From Lactuca virosa (taxonomy: Eukaryota; Streptophyta; Magnoliopsida; Asterales; Asteraceae): a DNA stretch of 64,000 nt. Below, piece after piece: positions 47,086 to 61,080 of this stretch. The stretch is taken from NCBI GenBank assembly GCA_928212115.1, contig CAKMRJ010003334.1, forward strand, positions 101,883,237-101,947,236, in the 5' to 3' direction. A program made the position numbers and the translations under genes. A model generated the notes under the pieces. The model made no database searches and had not been told where the DNA came from. It saw only the letters and a program-made list of their open reading frames with translations. The first letter of the stretch is position 1. Each line of letters begins with the position of its first letter.

Positions 47086-48649
47086 TGATATGGGCTTATT
47101 TAGTCATAGAAATCATTCATTACCTTATTAATTATTGTTGATTTTATATCATTTTATGGACAAAAGGTACTTAATTAGCTTAATATTTCAATTTCAGCAA
47201 TAAAAGACATGCTCGGGTGAAAAAGGAAGAGGATTGAGTGATTGGAAGCTTAGAGATTGAAGACTGAAGAAAGAAGGATGTTATTGGACAGCTTGACCCC
47301 TCGTCAGGGTTTTTTTTTCCATCTCTCATGAACCGTAACTCCGATTGACGAGATTCAAAATGTTCTGAAAACTAGACGCAATTTTGGATGACTTTCGTGT
47401 TTTGAGAAAATGTTGATTCCAAGAGAACTCGACGATTTAACCCAAAACTCGACGAGTTGGTCAGAATGTTCCCGATTCGAAGATGCCTTGTCGTACACGC
47501 TGTATACGCGGATTATCGAAAAAAATCGACGAGTTGGTGGTGAAAACTCGTCGATTTGGCCCTGTTTTCAGAATTTATATATAGAAATGCTTGTCATTCG
47601 AACCCTAACACTTTCTGGAGGCTAGCTGCGATTATTGAAGACTAGAAGGGTTCTTGAAGCTTCAGTTTTCGAGATTGCAACATAAGAGACAATTTAGAAG
47701 AGAATCAAAGGCAAATAATCATTCTTCTTTTCTTAATCTTTGTTTTGAACCATGTTTGATTCATTAGATTTTGATTTTAGGTTATTACTTGCTGTAGATA
47801 TGAGCTAAAAGCTTTTTACTTCTGTTTGGATGAGATAATCTTATGAACATGGTTTGATTGAGTGGTTGGATTAATATTAATTTGGTTATTTATCTTGTTA
47901 AGCTTGTTAAAGATCCTCATGTATTGATGATAAATATTTTCTGTTAATAAGTGAGTTATTAAGTTGTATGAACATCTTCTTGATTACTTGATTCATATAA
48001 TTTTGAGAATACAAGATTGTATGCCTAGGAATAGTGAACATGAAACTAGGGTTAACTAGAAAATATGTAAATCAATGTGTGAGCATGTGTGATGAACAAC
48101 CACATATGAGTTGATTGAATTGAACAAATTTGATTAGCTATTATTACAAGTCTTACTTGATACGAACTGAACACTAGGAAACTTATTAGTTTAATCAACT
48201 GGCCACTGTTTGAATTAACTTGTCTACTAAAGGATTGGTAATAGTGAACATGAACCCAATCATATTAGGAATCGGTAACCATTGACATATTTATCCATTG
48301 CACTTTCCACGAAATCAACCATAGGAATAAGTGAATCAAATCTGAACAGAAGTCTCTTTTATCATTGAATCTAGTTGTCCTTTCTTGTTCTTCTTAATTG
48401 TTAACTGTATTTTGTTTGAGTGTTAATTGATTGTTTAAGTTTCTAGTCTTGCAAAACTAGAGAAACCCCCTTTTATATTGTTTTATTTAGATAATATTAG
48501 CATTTATTTTAATTGTTTACCGTTCCCTGTGTTCGCTACCCTACTTACTTGAACTAAACTACTAATCGATAGGTACACTGCCTTTTGTGTGTTTGTTTTT
48601 TTTGTGTTTAAGTTAGTAGGATTAAAACTAGTATGTTTCACACACATCA
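47086..48649 (+). repeat. 5' LTR of C (1564 bp)
   Basis: TGATATGGGC...CACACATCA. It contains an ACTCGACGAGTT-type cluster (47425-47560) and a TATA-like 'tttatatatagaaatg' near 47575. Confidence 0.94.
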
Positions 48650-48655
48650 AGTTTT

Positions 48656-48673
48656 TGGCGCCGTTGCCGGGGA
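48656..48673 (+). other. primer binding site of C (tRNA-Asp type)
   Basis: TGGCGCCGTTGCCGGGGA, six bases after the LTR end, the PBS seen in Athila/Tat-type gypsy elements. Confidence 0.88.
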
Positions 48674-48772
48674 ACGGTTCTAAAATTTATTTTAATTGCT
48701 AGTATTATCGATCCTTTGTGTGAGATTTATCTCATATAAAGTTACGAGTTTTTTTTTGTTTTAATATTTGTT

Positions 48773-49330
48773 ATGTATTTTCCAAATCTCGATGCTTTTG
48801 ATGCTTTTCTTGAGGAAGTAGTACAGGAAATTGAGCAAGAAGATGAGGAATATGACTCAGATGATGATTTGAAAGAATTTGGAATATGTTTAGATAACAT
48901 CTTGCCTAATAAACAAGAGCAATTTGAGTTACAAGAGCTAGAGTTAAAAGATGAAGAATTTAATCCAAAAAGAGATTTGGAGGAGCTGGAAAGATTGCTA
49001 GCAGAAGGGTCAGATGAAGAACAAGAACAAGTTGAGTTGCAGGAACCAAGCCGTGGTTTGACCATTACCACGACGTGGCCCCCTATTTTCCCAGATTGTG
49101 TTTCCAAGCATGGGGTGACCACTCCAACTTTGGAGAAAGTTCTGAAGCGCGATCCATTTCTGATTAGTATCCAACCGGTCCCAACCCTTATCAAGATTAT
49201 TGGGTTTTATATATTCAAGCTCGTTTGGCCAATTTTAGAAGCAAAGAGCCAAATTTTACAAATTGGTCCACCAAAGAAGATATTCAATGAAACGGATGGA
49301 CTGGCATTGAGTTTATTGGAAGTTTATTAA
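48773..49330 (+). CDS. acidic 185-aa protein of element C, unknown function
   Basis: The only substantial ORF of C, starting 100 bases after the PBS, where gag would begin. Residues 1-95 are very rich in Glu, Asp and Leu with a coiled-coil-like pattern (FDAFLEEVVQEIEQEDEEYDSDDD). Residues 95-150 carry TTTWPPIFPDCVSKHG and Pro-rich stretches; the C-terminus is more hydrophobic. I see no retroviral gag helix set, knuckle or protease. It could be a shrunken gag N-terminus, or a sequence kept because it lies in the packaged leader. The open frame in a fairly young element may simply reflect youth. It is followed by 'gcgcttgcgggaggcaaccc', a conserved feature of related elements. Confidence 0.5.
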   Translation: MYFPNLDAFDAFLEEVVQEIEQEDEEYDSDDDLKEFGICLDNILPNKQEQFELQELELKDEEFNPKRDLEELERLLAEGSDEEQEQVELQEPSRGLTITTTWPPIFPDCVSKHGVTTPTLEKVLKRDPFLISIQPVPTLIKIIGFYIFKLVWPILEAKSQILQIGPPKKIFNETDGLALSLLEVY

Positions 49331-50992
49331 GTTGAGAGTCCAGCTAGAGACTCGCACAAAAAGAAGCGCTTGCGGGAGGCAACCCGTCATTAGAGTTTGC
49401 TTTTCTTTTTCTTTCTAAACTTCTAGTATTTAGGGATAATTTAGGATTTTTATTTTGATGTTTTTTTATTACTTGGTATTTGTTTTTGATCTTTTCAGAA
49501 TATAGGGTGAGGGATAGAATGAACGAATAAAGCGTGAGGAATAAAACATGAGATCGAGTCTAAAATGAGAAGAATGGGAGAATTGAGTCTAATTACGAAT
49601 CTCCTCAAACCCCAGAAACGAACCTGAAGCAGGAGATAATTTTTTTCACTCAGTGAAGAAAACTCGTCGAGTTCCATTCAGATACTCGACGAGTCCATTT
49701 GGAAAAACCCGACTGTTGCCAGCTTTAACGACTCAACTCACCGAGTTCCCTCTAGACTCGACTAGTTACTCTTTCTCTTATCTTCAAGTTGGTGATTTGA
49801 TTACATTTGTCAAGGGAAATTGGCTATACTATTCAAGAGAAATTTCTGAGAATTTCCAAGACCTTTTTCCTCTATATTTTGGAGCTGTATAACACGAGAT
49901 TTGACACCGAAGGCGTGGATGAGTTGTTCCCATGTCTAAAGTCAACTGAAGATGGAGATTTCCAAGAAGAATATCAACCTCGCAACTTCTATCCCAGGGG
50001 AGTCTGTTCCAATTCTCTCTTTACTTTTATGTTCTTTAATTGTTTTAACATGCAATGGGGACATTGCATAATTTAAGTGTGGGGTAGGGGGTTGATTACA
50101 TTTAGTGAAAAGATTAGAATCTTTTGAATCCTTGGTTTGAAAAAAAAAATTGCATAAAAATTTTGCTAGGGTTAATTCAGACAAATTTGGTAGAGCAATT
50201 AGGGTTCCATGCTATTATTGTGTTTGATGATTCTATGAAGACCCAAATGTTTAGTTGAGCCTATATACGTTATAGTGCATTTGTGGCCTCCTTTATTCTA
50301 GTGAAATCATGAGACAAAAACACAACCTCGCTTAGTTTGAGGATCGCAACATGTTTAGCATCGTCTACTTGAAATGTATCCAGGAAAACTAAAGTAGTCA
50401 TTGCACACTAGACTAATGCCTTTAACCAATAAAGGATGAAGTTAAATTCCCTTGCTTAAGCATATGTTTTTCTAGGTTTTTAGTTTTGAGTGGAAAAAGT
50501 GCGCTGAAAAAAGAAACAAAAAAGAGAAAAAAAAAAGAAAAAAAAGTTGAAAAAAAAGAGTGATGAAATGTTTGAATAAAGAATCTACAAAGCTATGAAG
50601 ACAAAGAAGAATATCATGAAGAAAAGCTACAAAGTATAAAAGATTCAATCAAAAGTAGTATTTATTTTTATTGTAATTTTCTTTTCTAGGTTATTTTATC
50701 ATATGTATGCTTGGGGATTTAACCAAAAATGACTTCAGGTTAAGAAAGTTTTATGGGGATGGATTCGGAGGGATGCATAAAATGAGCAATGTTCAAAAGA
50801 AGTGGGCGAGTGTTTATGAGGATTGTAAGTATTTAGAATTGAGGGGGGTCCTTAGGAAAAATTTTAGACACAAATGCATGCGTTGCGGTTTTGGCATAAT
50901 GGTTGGGTTTGATTTGGATTGTCTTATATGATATTGGTGTGATAAAATTCAGTTTTGCTTGGGGGCAAGAAAAAGTCAAGTGTGGGGTATTT
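49331..50992 (+). other. non-coding internal region of C
   Basis: No gene. Notable parts: 'gggaggcaaccc' at about 49375; (A)CTCG.CGAGT words at 49664-49770; a second PPT-like 'aagtgtggggtagggg' at 50075-50090; a nearly pure purine A-rich tract at 50508-50565. The final PPT 'caagtgtggggtatt' lies at 50977-50992. ORFs at 49807-50076 and 50707-50931 have no support. Confidence 0.65.
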
Positions 50993-52553
50993 TGATATGG
51001 GCTTATTTAGTCATAGAAATCATTCATTACCTTATTAATTATTGTTGATTTTATATCATTTTATGGAAAAAAAGGTACTTAATTAGCTTAATATTTCAAT
51101 TTCAGCAATAAAAGACATTCTCGGGTGAAAAAGGAAGAGGATTGAGTGATTGGAAGCTTGGAGATTGAAGACTGAAGAAAGAAGGATGTTATTGGACAGC
51201 TTGACCCCTCGTCAGTGTTTTGTCCATATCTCATGAACCGTAACTCCGATTGACGAGATTCAAAATGTTCTGAAAACTAGAAACAATTTCGGATGACTTT
51301 CGTGTTTTGAGAAAATGTTGATTCCAAGAGAACCCAAAGAGTGGACCCAAAACTCGACGAGTTGGTCAGAATATTCCTGATTCGAAGATGCCTTGCCGTA
51401 CACGCTGTATACGCGGATTATCGAAAAAACTCGACGAGTTGGTGGTGAAAACTCATCGATTTGGCCCTGTTTTCAGAATTTATATATAGAAATGCTTCTC
51501 ATTCGAACGCTAACACTTTCTGGAGACTAGCTGCGATTATTGAAGACCAGAAGGGTTCTTGAAACTTCAGTTTTCGAGATTGCAACATAAGAGACAATTT
51601 AGAAGAGAATCAAAGAAAAATAATCATTCTTCTTTTCTTAATCTTTGTTTTGAACCATGTTTGAATCATTAGATTTTGATTTTAGGTTATTACTTGCTGT
51701 AGATATGAGCTAAAAGCTTTTTACTTCTGTTTGGATGAGATAATCTTATGAACATGGTTTGATTGAGTGGTTGGATTAATATTAATTTGGTTATTTATCT
51801 TGTTAAGCTTGTTAAAGATCCTCATGTATTGATGATACATATTTTTTGTTAATAAGTGAGTTATTAAGTTGTATGAACATCTTCTTGATTACTTGATTCA
51901 TATAATTTTGAGAATACAAGATCGTATGCCTAGGACTAGTGAACATGAAACTAGGGTTAACTAGAAAATATGTAAATCAATGTGTGAGCATGTGTGATGA
52001 ACAACCACATATGAGTTGATTGAATTGAACAAATTTGATTAGCTATTATTACAAGTCTTACTTGATACGAACTGAACACTAGGAAACTTGTTAGTTTAAT
52101 CAACTGGCCACTGTTTGAATTAACTTGTCTACTAAAGGATTGGTAATAGTGAACATGAACCCAATCATATTAGGAATCGGTAACCATTGACATATTGATC
52201 CATTGCACTTTCCAGGAAATCAACCATAGGAATAAGTGAATCAAATCTGAACAGAAGTCTCTTTTATCATTGAATCTAGTTGTCCTTTCTTGTTCTTCTT
52301 AATTGTTAACTGTATTTTGTTTGAGTGTTAATTGATTGTTTAAGTTTCTAGTCTTGCAAAACTAGAGAAACCCCATTTTATATTGTTTAATTTAGATAAT
52401 ATTAGCATTTATTTTAATTGTTTACCGTTCCCTGTGTTCGATACCCTACTTACCTGAACTAAACTACTAATCGATAGGTACACTGCCTTTTGTGTGTTTG
52501 TTTTTTTTTGTTTAAGTTAGTAGGATTAAAACTAGTACGTTTTACACACATCA
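50993..52553 (+). repeat. 3' LTR of C (1561 bp)
   Basis: TGATATGGGC...CACACATCA. Most differences from the 5' copy fall in the first 650 bp. It is followed by the TSD ggtga. Confidence 0.94.
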
Positions 52554-53139
52554 GGTGACTTCCTCCTTGTTTATATGATAAGTCATCTTGAACTAGTTAT
52601 AGATAGGAGGTAAAGAGTGTAGGATTATATTAATCGCTAACTCTTCATCAAAGTTGACATTCAATTTGAGCAGACGATCCACATTCCTTTGCATTCTTTG
52701 GAAGTGGCTCGTGATGGACTCTCCATCTTTCATATTTGGTCGTTATCAACAAGGCAACGATCTCGTACCTTTCTTGACGTGCACTTTGATGGTACTTTTC
52801 CATCAAGTCTTGGCACATCTCGTAAGGCCATTAGTTCTCATAGAACCGCTGGAGCTTAGGAGTCATAGTGGCTACCATTATACACGACACCTTTGTCGCG
52901 TATTTTTCGTGAGCCCTATACTCAACTATCTCTTCAGCAGAAGCCTTGTTTTTGTCTATCTCTTTGAGCTTTTCATCGAGGACGTACTCTTTTTCCACGT
53001 AGCGAAAGGCCATGCGGATGTTGCGGATCCAATCATTGAAATTGGACCCATCGAAAGTGACCCTCCCATAAATGTTCATAAGAGAAAAGGAGCTTGAAGG
53101 GTTGGAGTTCGAGTCGGAAGCATTGTTTGAGCCAGACAT
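52554..53139 (-). pseudogene. gag: H gag, N-terminal fragment
   Basis: The start ATG is at 53139 (MSGSNNASDS), preceded on the minus strand by TTTCTATTTCAG. The frame shows FSLMNIYGRVTFDGSNFNDWIRNIRMAFRY and IMVATMTPKLQRFYEN, then a stop at 52831 that fits a Gln codon changed by C-to-T, and further damage towards 52554. It is the counterpart of A's gag from 30405. Confidence 0.9.
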
Positions 53140-54552
<1,413 letters not shown>

Positions 54553-54564
54553 GCTCTGATACCA
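54553..54564 (-). other. primer binding site of H
   Basis: The minus strand reads TGGTATCAGAGC, one base after the LTR end, as in A. Confidence 0.88.
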
Positions 54565-54565
54565 C

Positions 54566-54775
54566 AGATGGGTTTTAAGAATAACAACCTTCCTATGGTG
54601 CACATGCAACCCTAATGCTTTGGATCTAGGTTTTTCTCAAGTTATACACGCAAATAATAATCCAAAGCATAAACCCTAATTCTAGCATACAGTATTCGAA
54701 ATTGATAACATAAAAACTAAGTTAGATGAATACCTTTTACTTGCAGCTTGTAGATCTTGAACTTCAAGAGCTTAG
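54566..54775 (-). repeat. 5' LTR of H, inner 210 bp only
   Basis: Nearly identical to 23206-23415 of the 3' LTR. It is cut at 54775 by element D; the matching 3' LTR continues with 'tgcctcaattg'. The first base pair of the end is mutated. Confidence 0.9.
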
Positions 54776-55464
54776 TGTGAGAACAGGGACGATCTGATGC
54801 GCAGGGACAAGGTTTGAAAATTCAAACCTTGAATGAATGCTTAAGATCAATGTCTGCTTACTAAGGAATGTTCCAGTCAAGTCTGGCAAGACTAGTCAAG
54901 TTTGAGTTAATGCAATCAACAAAGTATTCAAGATATAAATGAAGAGAGAAGATAATGATCAAGGTAAAGATAATAAATGAAGAACAAGAAGAATGTTTGA
55001 AAGAATAACTTGAAAGGTGAAGTAACTAGAATATTTCTATATTTGAGTGAATGATCCGTCGTTTGAATTGTCATTGAAAACTCCTATAAATAGGAGAACA
55101 TGAAACATCGTACAAACTGACTTACATACATAAGACTGGATAATAGGGTAACTCTTGACACTCTGATTATTTAAGTTGACAAAATAGATTTAGTCCTATG
55201 AAATGTAACATCAAGCTAAATGACAAATACATTAAATGCAAAACGACAAAACACTAATTCAGACAAGTTAACATTCCGGACATAACGTCCATTCCGGAAT
55301 GCCTTCATTTGGTTCGGAATACAAACATCAATCTTCTCTCCGGAGCAAAGCTTTATGTCCGGACACCAACTTATTTGTTAGCATCATTCATTTCGGAACT
55401 CTGACTGACTTCAGATCTTCAAAGTAGTTTGATATTGCTATAGGTTCACTTTCAGGTTCCAACA
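54776..55464 (-). repeat. 3' LTR of D (689 bp)
   Basis: The plus strand reads TGTGAGAACAGG...GGTTCCAACA. A TATA-like element lies in 'ctcctataaataggag' near 55081-55096. The second LTR is not in the window, so the outer end rests on comparison with the H LTR that it interrupts. Confidence 0.82.
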
Positions 55465-55476
55465 ATCTCCCCCTAA
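55465..55476 (-). other. polypurine tract of D
   Basis: The minus strand reads TTAGGGGGAGAT next to TGTTGGAACC. Confidence 0.88.
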
Positions 55477-55499
55477 GTGAACTTAGCAATCAAGTCAGA

Positions 55500-58270
55500 T
55501 CAATTCCCTTCTTCCTTGATGAACGTGTAGGCTCTAAACAACCAATCCATGACATCGACATACCACTGCAACTGACTCACAAGATTTGCCTTGACATGTT
55601 CAGGAGCTTCGGACCTAGATGCTCGACTGATAAACTTCTTGACAGCTCTTGTCAGAACTAGGTGTTTGTCAAAGACTCTGAAGAAGTCATTTTTGTTTGT
55701 CTTCTTTGTCTTGTACACAAACCCTAGAACCGAATCATCAATAGGTCCTTCAGCTACCAGTTCAGCTTCTGGTAGCACATATTCAATCTTGGCAACAAAA
55801 TCTTCAGTTCCAAACAAGTGAGCTAGCTCATAGTCGCATCAACAAAATTCCGCGACATAGTCTTTGAGAAAGCCTAAGGCTGCGTGGTAAGCACCCACGC
55901 TGATATCATCCTTTTGGAGACTTCGGAGATGAGCAGAAATGGTCAGAACATCGTTTGGATTGATTACAGGAATGTCAGCATCAGTGATGGTGCGGTATGT
56001 TGGTTTGTTCCGGATGATCGGATATCAGAATAATGGGCAGTGGAGTTCATATTTCGTCAAGATCTTCCTTCCGAACCCAGAGATCTTTGTTATCTTCTTC
56101 CTTGTCCACACTTCATTTTGAGGTTGTGCGTTCTTGGAGTAGAATGTTTTTAATCTTTCACGTTCTGTCCGGATGATCATCTCCGGATTGTCATTTGGGT
56201 GGAGAGGAGCAAACTTGATATAGAACTTGCTGTATGGAGAGAGTGAGGCAGATCGAGTTGTTCCGAATCATTTGTTGGAATATCATAGCACGTGAAGGGT
56301 ACTATGTCTGAATCATAAAGAATGCCTTCACGGCATATAGGAGAGATACTGCGCATCGGATCAGGATTATCTTTGAGAGCTTGGATCCGGATGCTATCCT
56401 CTAGGGCTTTGTTGATTTCCTCCTGAGACCATTCAAATTTTTGCCTTAGTGGAGGTCCGGAGTGAAAAGATTGAGATCCTTCTGTGATGGGCTTCTTGCC
56501 TTTGTCTTTGTTGAGAACCGAGATAACATGCAACATGTTCTCGTCAATAGTGAACTTTTGAGGAGAGGATTAAAGAGGTTCTTCCGGAATGTCGTCAGGA
56601 TTCCGGAGGGGAGAACCTTCGTCAATCGGAGCAATTTTTGGAGCCGGAATTGGTGGCAGCATGGATGGAGTCGCCCGGAAAGCGTCAACCGTTAAGTTGG
56701 TCTTGGCTTTGGCCATTTGAATACTTTTTTTGAAACACATCCGGAAGAGTGGATGGCCATGAGACTGCGGACCAGATTCTCTGCTCTTCCTCCGTGAGCA
56801 CCTTGGCAGGAAATTTCTTTGGAGCTGGGATTCCAACTACAACATTTTTAATGTACTCCACTTCCTTTTCATCACTACCATCATCATCATCATCATTTCC
56901 TAGAAGTCCGGAAAGAACTTGGACTTTATAATCGGAATTCACATCTTCATCTCGGAGTTGATATTCCAAGGCAGTCTTCCAGGGTTTACTTGGACCTTCT
57001 CCCTCTCTTGCAACGGTGGACCTGGCAACCGGAGCAAGCATAAGTGATTCCTTCATTTCTGAAATTTTTTCAAACACCTTCTGAAAGTTGATGTTGATTT
57101 GAAGGGTAAGGGTGTCATAAGCGTCAACAGTGGGGGCTTGGGCTTTGAGATGGTTGAACAGGTTGGAGAGTATATAGATCATCTCATCAAACTTTTGGTT
57201 CGGAACATCCACAATATTCCAGCAAGACCGGAGAAGCTTGAGGAAGACTTGTTGTATGATGAGATTCATCTCATCCTTCTTCCGGAACTCCTTTTCCAGG
57301 CGTAGGATCTGCTTCTCATGACGAATATGTGTTTGCTTTATAAGTTCAGTGGAAGCATTCAACCTATCGTCATGGACCTTCAACATCTTGGTGATAGTGT
57401 CAAGCTAGTGATCGACACTTTCATCATACTTCTTTTCAACTTCCTCAACGGTATGCTTGAGCCGTAAGGAGATGAGTTGATCTAACTGGGCTTCACGTTC
57501 AGCCAAAGTGGGTCCGGACGTATTGGCTTCAGATAAAGATTAAAGGATGTCATCTAGCTTTGAATCCAGTCAGTAGACTTTCTCATCAATCTTCGAGTTA
57601 AGCCGTGCTATGGAGGCTTCAAGAGAGTTGACCTTCTTCATCGTGTTTGACACATTGGTTTGGATGTCAAGAAGAGAAAACGGATCAATGTGGTCTCGTC
57701 CTGAGGATCCGTTATTTGAGCTGGAATGTTGAGGCTTGTGCTTGTGAGATTCAGGATTGATTAGAGTAACCGAAGGACCAGGTTTGTTGGTAGTTGCATC
57801 ATCATGAAGTTTCTGAGTGGATTCAAAATTCATTGTCATGAGTGGAGGAGGAGGATCCAAAATCAAAAGCAGACTTGGATGAGGATGGTATGGAGTGAAA
57901 ACGAATAGAAGAAAACACATTTGTATCAGCAACATGTGCACCGTCTTCGGTCAGCATCACTTCTTCGGAAATTTCATCATCCGAAGCGGAATGAATGAAA
58001 GCATGTGGTGGAGTCTTGGGAGTTTCTCCGGAGGTAAACTCAAGATCAGCAATATCGTCTGAAGGAGCAACATAAGAAAGATTGCTCTGAATAGCCCTGT
58101 TTCGCATTGAAATGCGTGTGGCTTCAACTTGAGACCTTGCAAGTTCCGAATGCCTCGAATGTGCCCTGTTGACAAAATCTTCACGCAAAGGATCATTAAC
58201 ACCTGGTCCTCCTGTACCCTTACCGGGTACCACACCAGTTGAGGCACCTGAGGTTGGAGGGACAACTCCA
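55500..58270 (-). pseudogene. accessory ORF of D, N-terminus cut off by E
   Basis: Minus-strand reading from 58270: a Ser/Pro/Thr-rich acidic region (to about 57.65 kb); a coiled coil (NSLEASIARLNSKIDEKV, KMLKVHDDRL to about 57.25 kb); a helical segment (LLRSCWNIVDV, TLQININFQKVFEKISEMKESL); an acidic patch (GNDDDDDGSDEKEVEY); Pro-rich spacers; SQEEINKALEDSIRI; then MIIRTERERLKTFYSKNAQ, PQNEVWTRKKITKI and FFRVFDKHLVLTRAVKKFI before the stop at 55500, about 24 bases from the PPT. Several stops and shifts (for example at about 57.54, 57.40, 56.7, 56.5, 56.02 and 55.83 kb) make it a pseudogene. It has no RT or integrase and no membrane anchor. It lines up in order with the accessory ORF of B. 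Confidence 0.75.
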
Positions 58271-58716
58271 TGTAACATCTCGTTATTTTCTATCTTGTAA
58301 AGTCAACCAAAGTCAAACGAGGGTCAACTAAAGTCCTTTTTATTGTTTGGATTTTTATTTAGGTTATAATAATTACAATTAAATTTAGAAGGAAAAGACT
58401 TAAAAACCGAGAAACTTCGCATCTTATTCCTTCGCTTCTGACCGCAAATGCTTCGGGCCGCAAAAGGTTTAAGGCCGTATACTCCTCGGACTGTACACTC
58501 CTCGCAGTCGTGAACGAGGCCGAGAATGGCTTTGGCCATAATCAGGCTTCGGCCGTAAACTCTTCGTATCTTATCTTCTCAGAAATCGAACCTTATCGCA
58601 TTGGGACATGTTCTCGGTCGTAAACTCTAACCGACCTCGGACCGTAAACGAGGTTCACGGCCGTAAACCCTCGGATTGTGAACCCTCACACACACATATA
58701 TATATATATATAGATA

Positions 58717-58768
<52 letters not shown>

Positions 58769-59353
58769 ATATATAATATATATAGATATATATATATAAT
58801 ATATATATATATTTCCTTCATATTTCCTTCATTTCTCACATCTTCCAGCCAAGAACTCTCAAATTCTCTCAAGTGTCATCCACCAAGAACATCATATCTC
58901 CTCAAGAACACACCAAGATCATCCTTGTTCATCTTATTCAAGTGATTAAACACTAGTTCATCACATAATCTAACAGGTATCAATTCTTGATCTTGTTATC
59001 CCTTGAAGAATACCCTTCCATCTTCAATTATTAGGCTAAAATCCATTGATTTTACTAGTTTTCACGAAGAACGCGAAGAACACGTGAAGAACACGAAGAA
59101 CAAGCACCTCAAAACCTTTGAATCTTCTTAAAATCTGGTCTAGGATCATCAAGTGTTCTTCATCCTTCAAGAACACCTGGCCGTAAACTCCTGGGCGTAA
59201 ACCTATTTCGGCCTCCAATCTAGCTTCAAACACTTCAATTTGTAAGTTATACTTACAAATTAGTCCGGTTTCTAATAATTCCTATGATTATTTTAGCTAA
59301 TTGGATGTATATATGCTAAACAAATATATATATATATATATATATATAGATAT

Positions 59354-59398
<45 letters not shown>

Positions 59399-59810
59399 TA
59401 TATATATATATATATATATAGGAGTAGGATCAAATGAGAACACCTAAAAGGTTGAGAACGCGAGAACAGATCTGGACCATCTAAGTTTTAAGATGTGTGG
59501 CTATAATTAATTGTTATTTTTCTAATTATTAATACATTTAAATTTTAAATTTTAAATTAAAAAAAATTGTAAAGGCTATTAAGGTAAATAAGCATTACCC
59601 TAATTTTGTAAACTCCTATAATTACTCTATGTCACTTTATTTTGTTGACCTAATCTCATAGAATTATTCATCTCAACGCCTCATCTCATAGAACATATCA
59701 GAGCCGGAGGAGGCCATAGAATCAGCGGAAGAGCACTCCTACAACTCGATTTTTGTTCATCGGACCTGATTGCTTCCATTTTAACCAATCTCAACTTCAA
59801 TTTCTTTCTG

Positions 59811-60720
59811 ATGTTCATCCACTTTCTTTCTTGGCCCTCCCAACAACACACGAACACACACATAGATACACCCTTCGGTATCGTGACTTCCGATGACAAC
59901 AACCAACACATATGTTACGCTCCAGTTAATCAATCGATTCTCTGTTTTGTTGGTGAAGAGGAAGGTTCAAAGTATGTTTTGCGCGATGGGGTTAGAGATG
60001 TAATCAAATCGGGATGTGGCAAGGAGAATGTTGATCCAAATTTTATCAAATCTGAACTAGCAGCGATGGATAAAATTATCGATGGTGGTAAGAACATTGA
60101 AATTCAGAATACTTTTCAAATTTATGGAAATAATAAGACAATCAATGATTTGGTGGAAGAAAAGGGATTCGTTTTGATACAAGCTACTTCTGATATGGTT
60201 AAAGGGTTTAATTCTTCCTAATCCAAGGCTGACAGTTCGCAACCTTCGTCGCCTCCTTCTTTGAATGCTGGAATCCATGCTAAGGGTATTTTGGGTAAAA
60301 TTCCTGGTACGTCCCATGTTCATGAAACATCTCATGTTAGGATTCTTATTCCTATGAAGATTGTGAAGCATTCTGGTAGTGGTAATGATGAAGTAATGAA
60401 TGAGGGTTCAAATGAGGATGTGAAGATGGGATCAGATACTGGGACTGATTTGAAAATGAAGCAGGGAGTTAGTTTTTTGGATCTTAAATGGGATAATGAG
60501 CCGGTGATTGTTGATAATGATTCCAAATCAAAATCATCCCAGTGGTTACTATTGTCAATGATGTTAGCAAAAAGTCTTATGCTCGAATTGTTGAAGCTTC
60601 AAGCTCCGTGGTTGATCTTAACATCAAAGTTATTCCTAAAGTTGATGGGAAACCAAATGGTAAAGCTGAGCTAGAGGAGAATGAAAAATTGTATTCTGTA
60701 CTATATTTTTTTAGATGTAA
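59811..60720 (+). pseudogene. captured or decayed gene fragment in M (possible DUF4283-type/LINE ORF1-like)
   Basis: One frame runs from 59811 to about 60540 with a single stop at 60219 (Gln-like), then shifts to continue with VTIVNDVSKKSYARIVEASS, DLNIKVIPKVDGKPNG and EENEKLYSVLYF. The KSYARIV segment followed by a GKPNGK-like stretch and a (L)YS..YFF end resembles the region before a DUF4283 domain in plant LINE ORF1/gag-like proteins. That match is from memory of motif style only. The first ATG (59811) lies in T/C-rich DNA and may not be the real start. Alternative: part of an unknown host gene. Confidence 0.4.
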
Positions 60721-60774
60721 GTTATATTATATTTTGATGAATTCATTAATGTTAAAATGTGTATTTAGTTATGA

Positions 60775-61080
60775 ATAGCAGTGTATTCATTTGTGAATAG
60801 TAGTGCATTCATGTGTCAATGAATATATTTATTTATGATTAGAGGTATTCGTTTATTCATTTGTGAATAACAGGGAACTCATTTGTTAATAGCAGTGTAT
60901 TCATTTGTGAATAGCAGTGTAATCATGTGTTAATGAATGTATTTATTTATGATTAGAGGTATTCTTTTTATGAAGAAATGATAATTTTTACACTCTTTTT
61001 ATTTTTCAGTCGATTAAAAAAAGGAATTGGATTACTTGTAAATTGATGTGTATTCATTTGTGATTGGAGAATATATCAGG
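60775..61080. repeat. repeated 'attcatttgtgaatagcagtg' block in M
   Basis: A block of about 125 bp ('gaatag(c/t)agtg...atgtgt.aatga', 'tttatttatgattagaggtattc') occurs twice (about 60773-60855 and 60890-60965), with extra single copies of the short word. Tail-to-tail TTCA..TGAA words make it locally palindromic. Confidence 0.7.

Larger units (their letters stand above)
47086..52553 (+). mobile_element. non-autonomous gypsy-type element C (5,468 bp), nested in H gag
   Basis: LTRs of 1564 and 1561 bp (by eye 97-98% alike), PBS for tRNA-Asp, PPT and only 2.34 kb inside, with one 185-codon ORF. The TSD ggtga is perfect (47081-47085 and 52554-52558), and H gag is restored without it. The PBS type and the 'gggaggcaaccc' word (49375) fit the Athila/Tat branch of Ty3/gypsy. 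There is no RT or integrase, so mobilisation must have used proteins made elsewhere. Confidence 0.93.
54776..58270 (-). mobile_element. copia element D, minus strand, 3' part with accessory ORF; nested in H 5' LTR
   Basis: The minus strand ends with accessory ORF, PPT (TTAGGGGGAGAT) and a 689-bp 3' LTR. The rest, including pol and 5' LTR, would lie beyond the E insertion at 58271, off-window. The left TSD copy would be cttag. The PPT style and gene order match element B, so D is probably Sirevirus-like too. The whole stretch is rich in TCCGG/CCGGA words, unlike its neighbours. Confidence 0.78.

Noticed and set aside
49807..50931. ORFs of 74-89 codons in the C interior
   Set aside because: Short, no motif, and overlapping non-coding features such as the PPT-like and A-rich tracts.
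56462..57305. Plus-strand ORFs opposite the D accessory gene
   Set aside because: D's orientation is set by LTR and PPT; the plus frames lack motifs and are shadows.
60261..60674. Second half of this ORF (after about 60540) as real protein
   Set aside because: The residue style changes abruptly to Leu/Met-rich, while another frame (60542 on) continues the plausible sequence, so a frameshift is the better reading.
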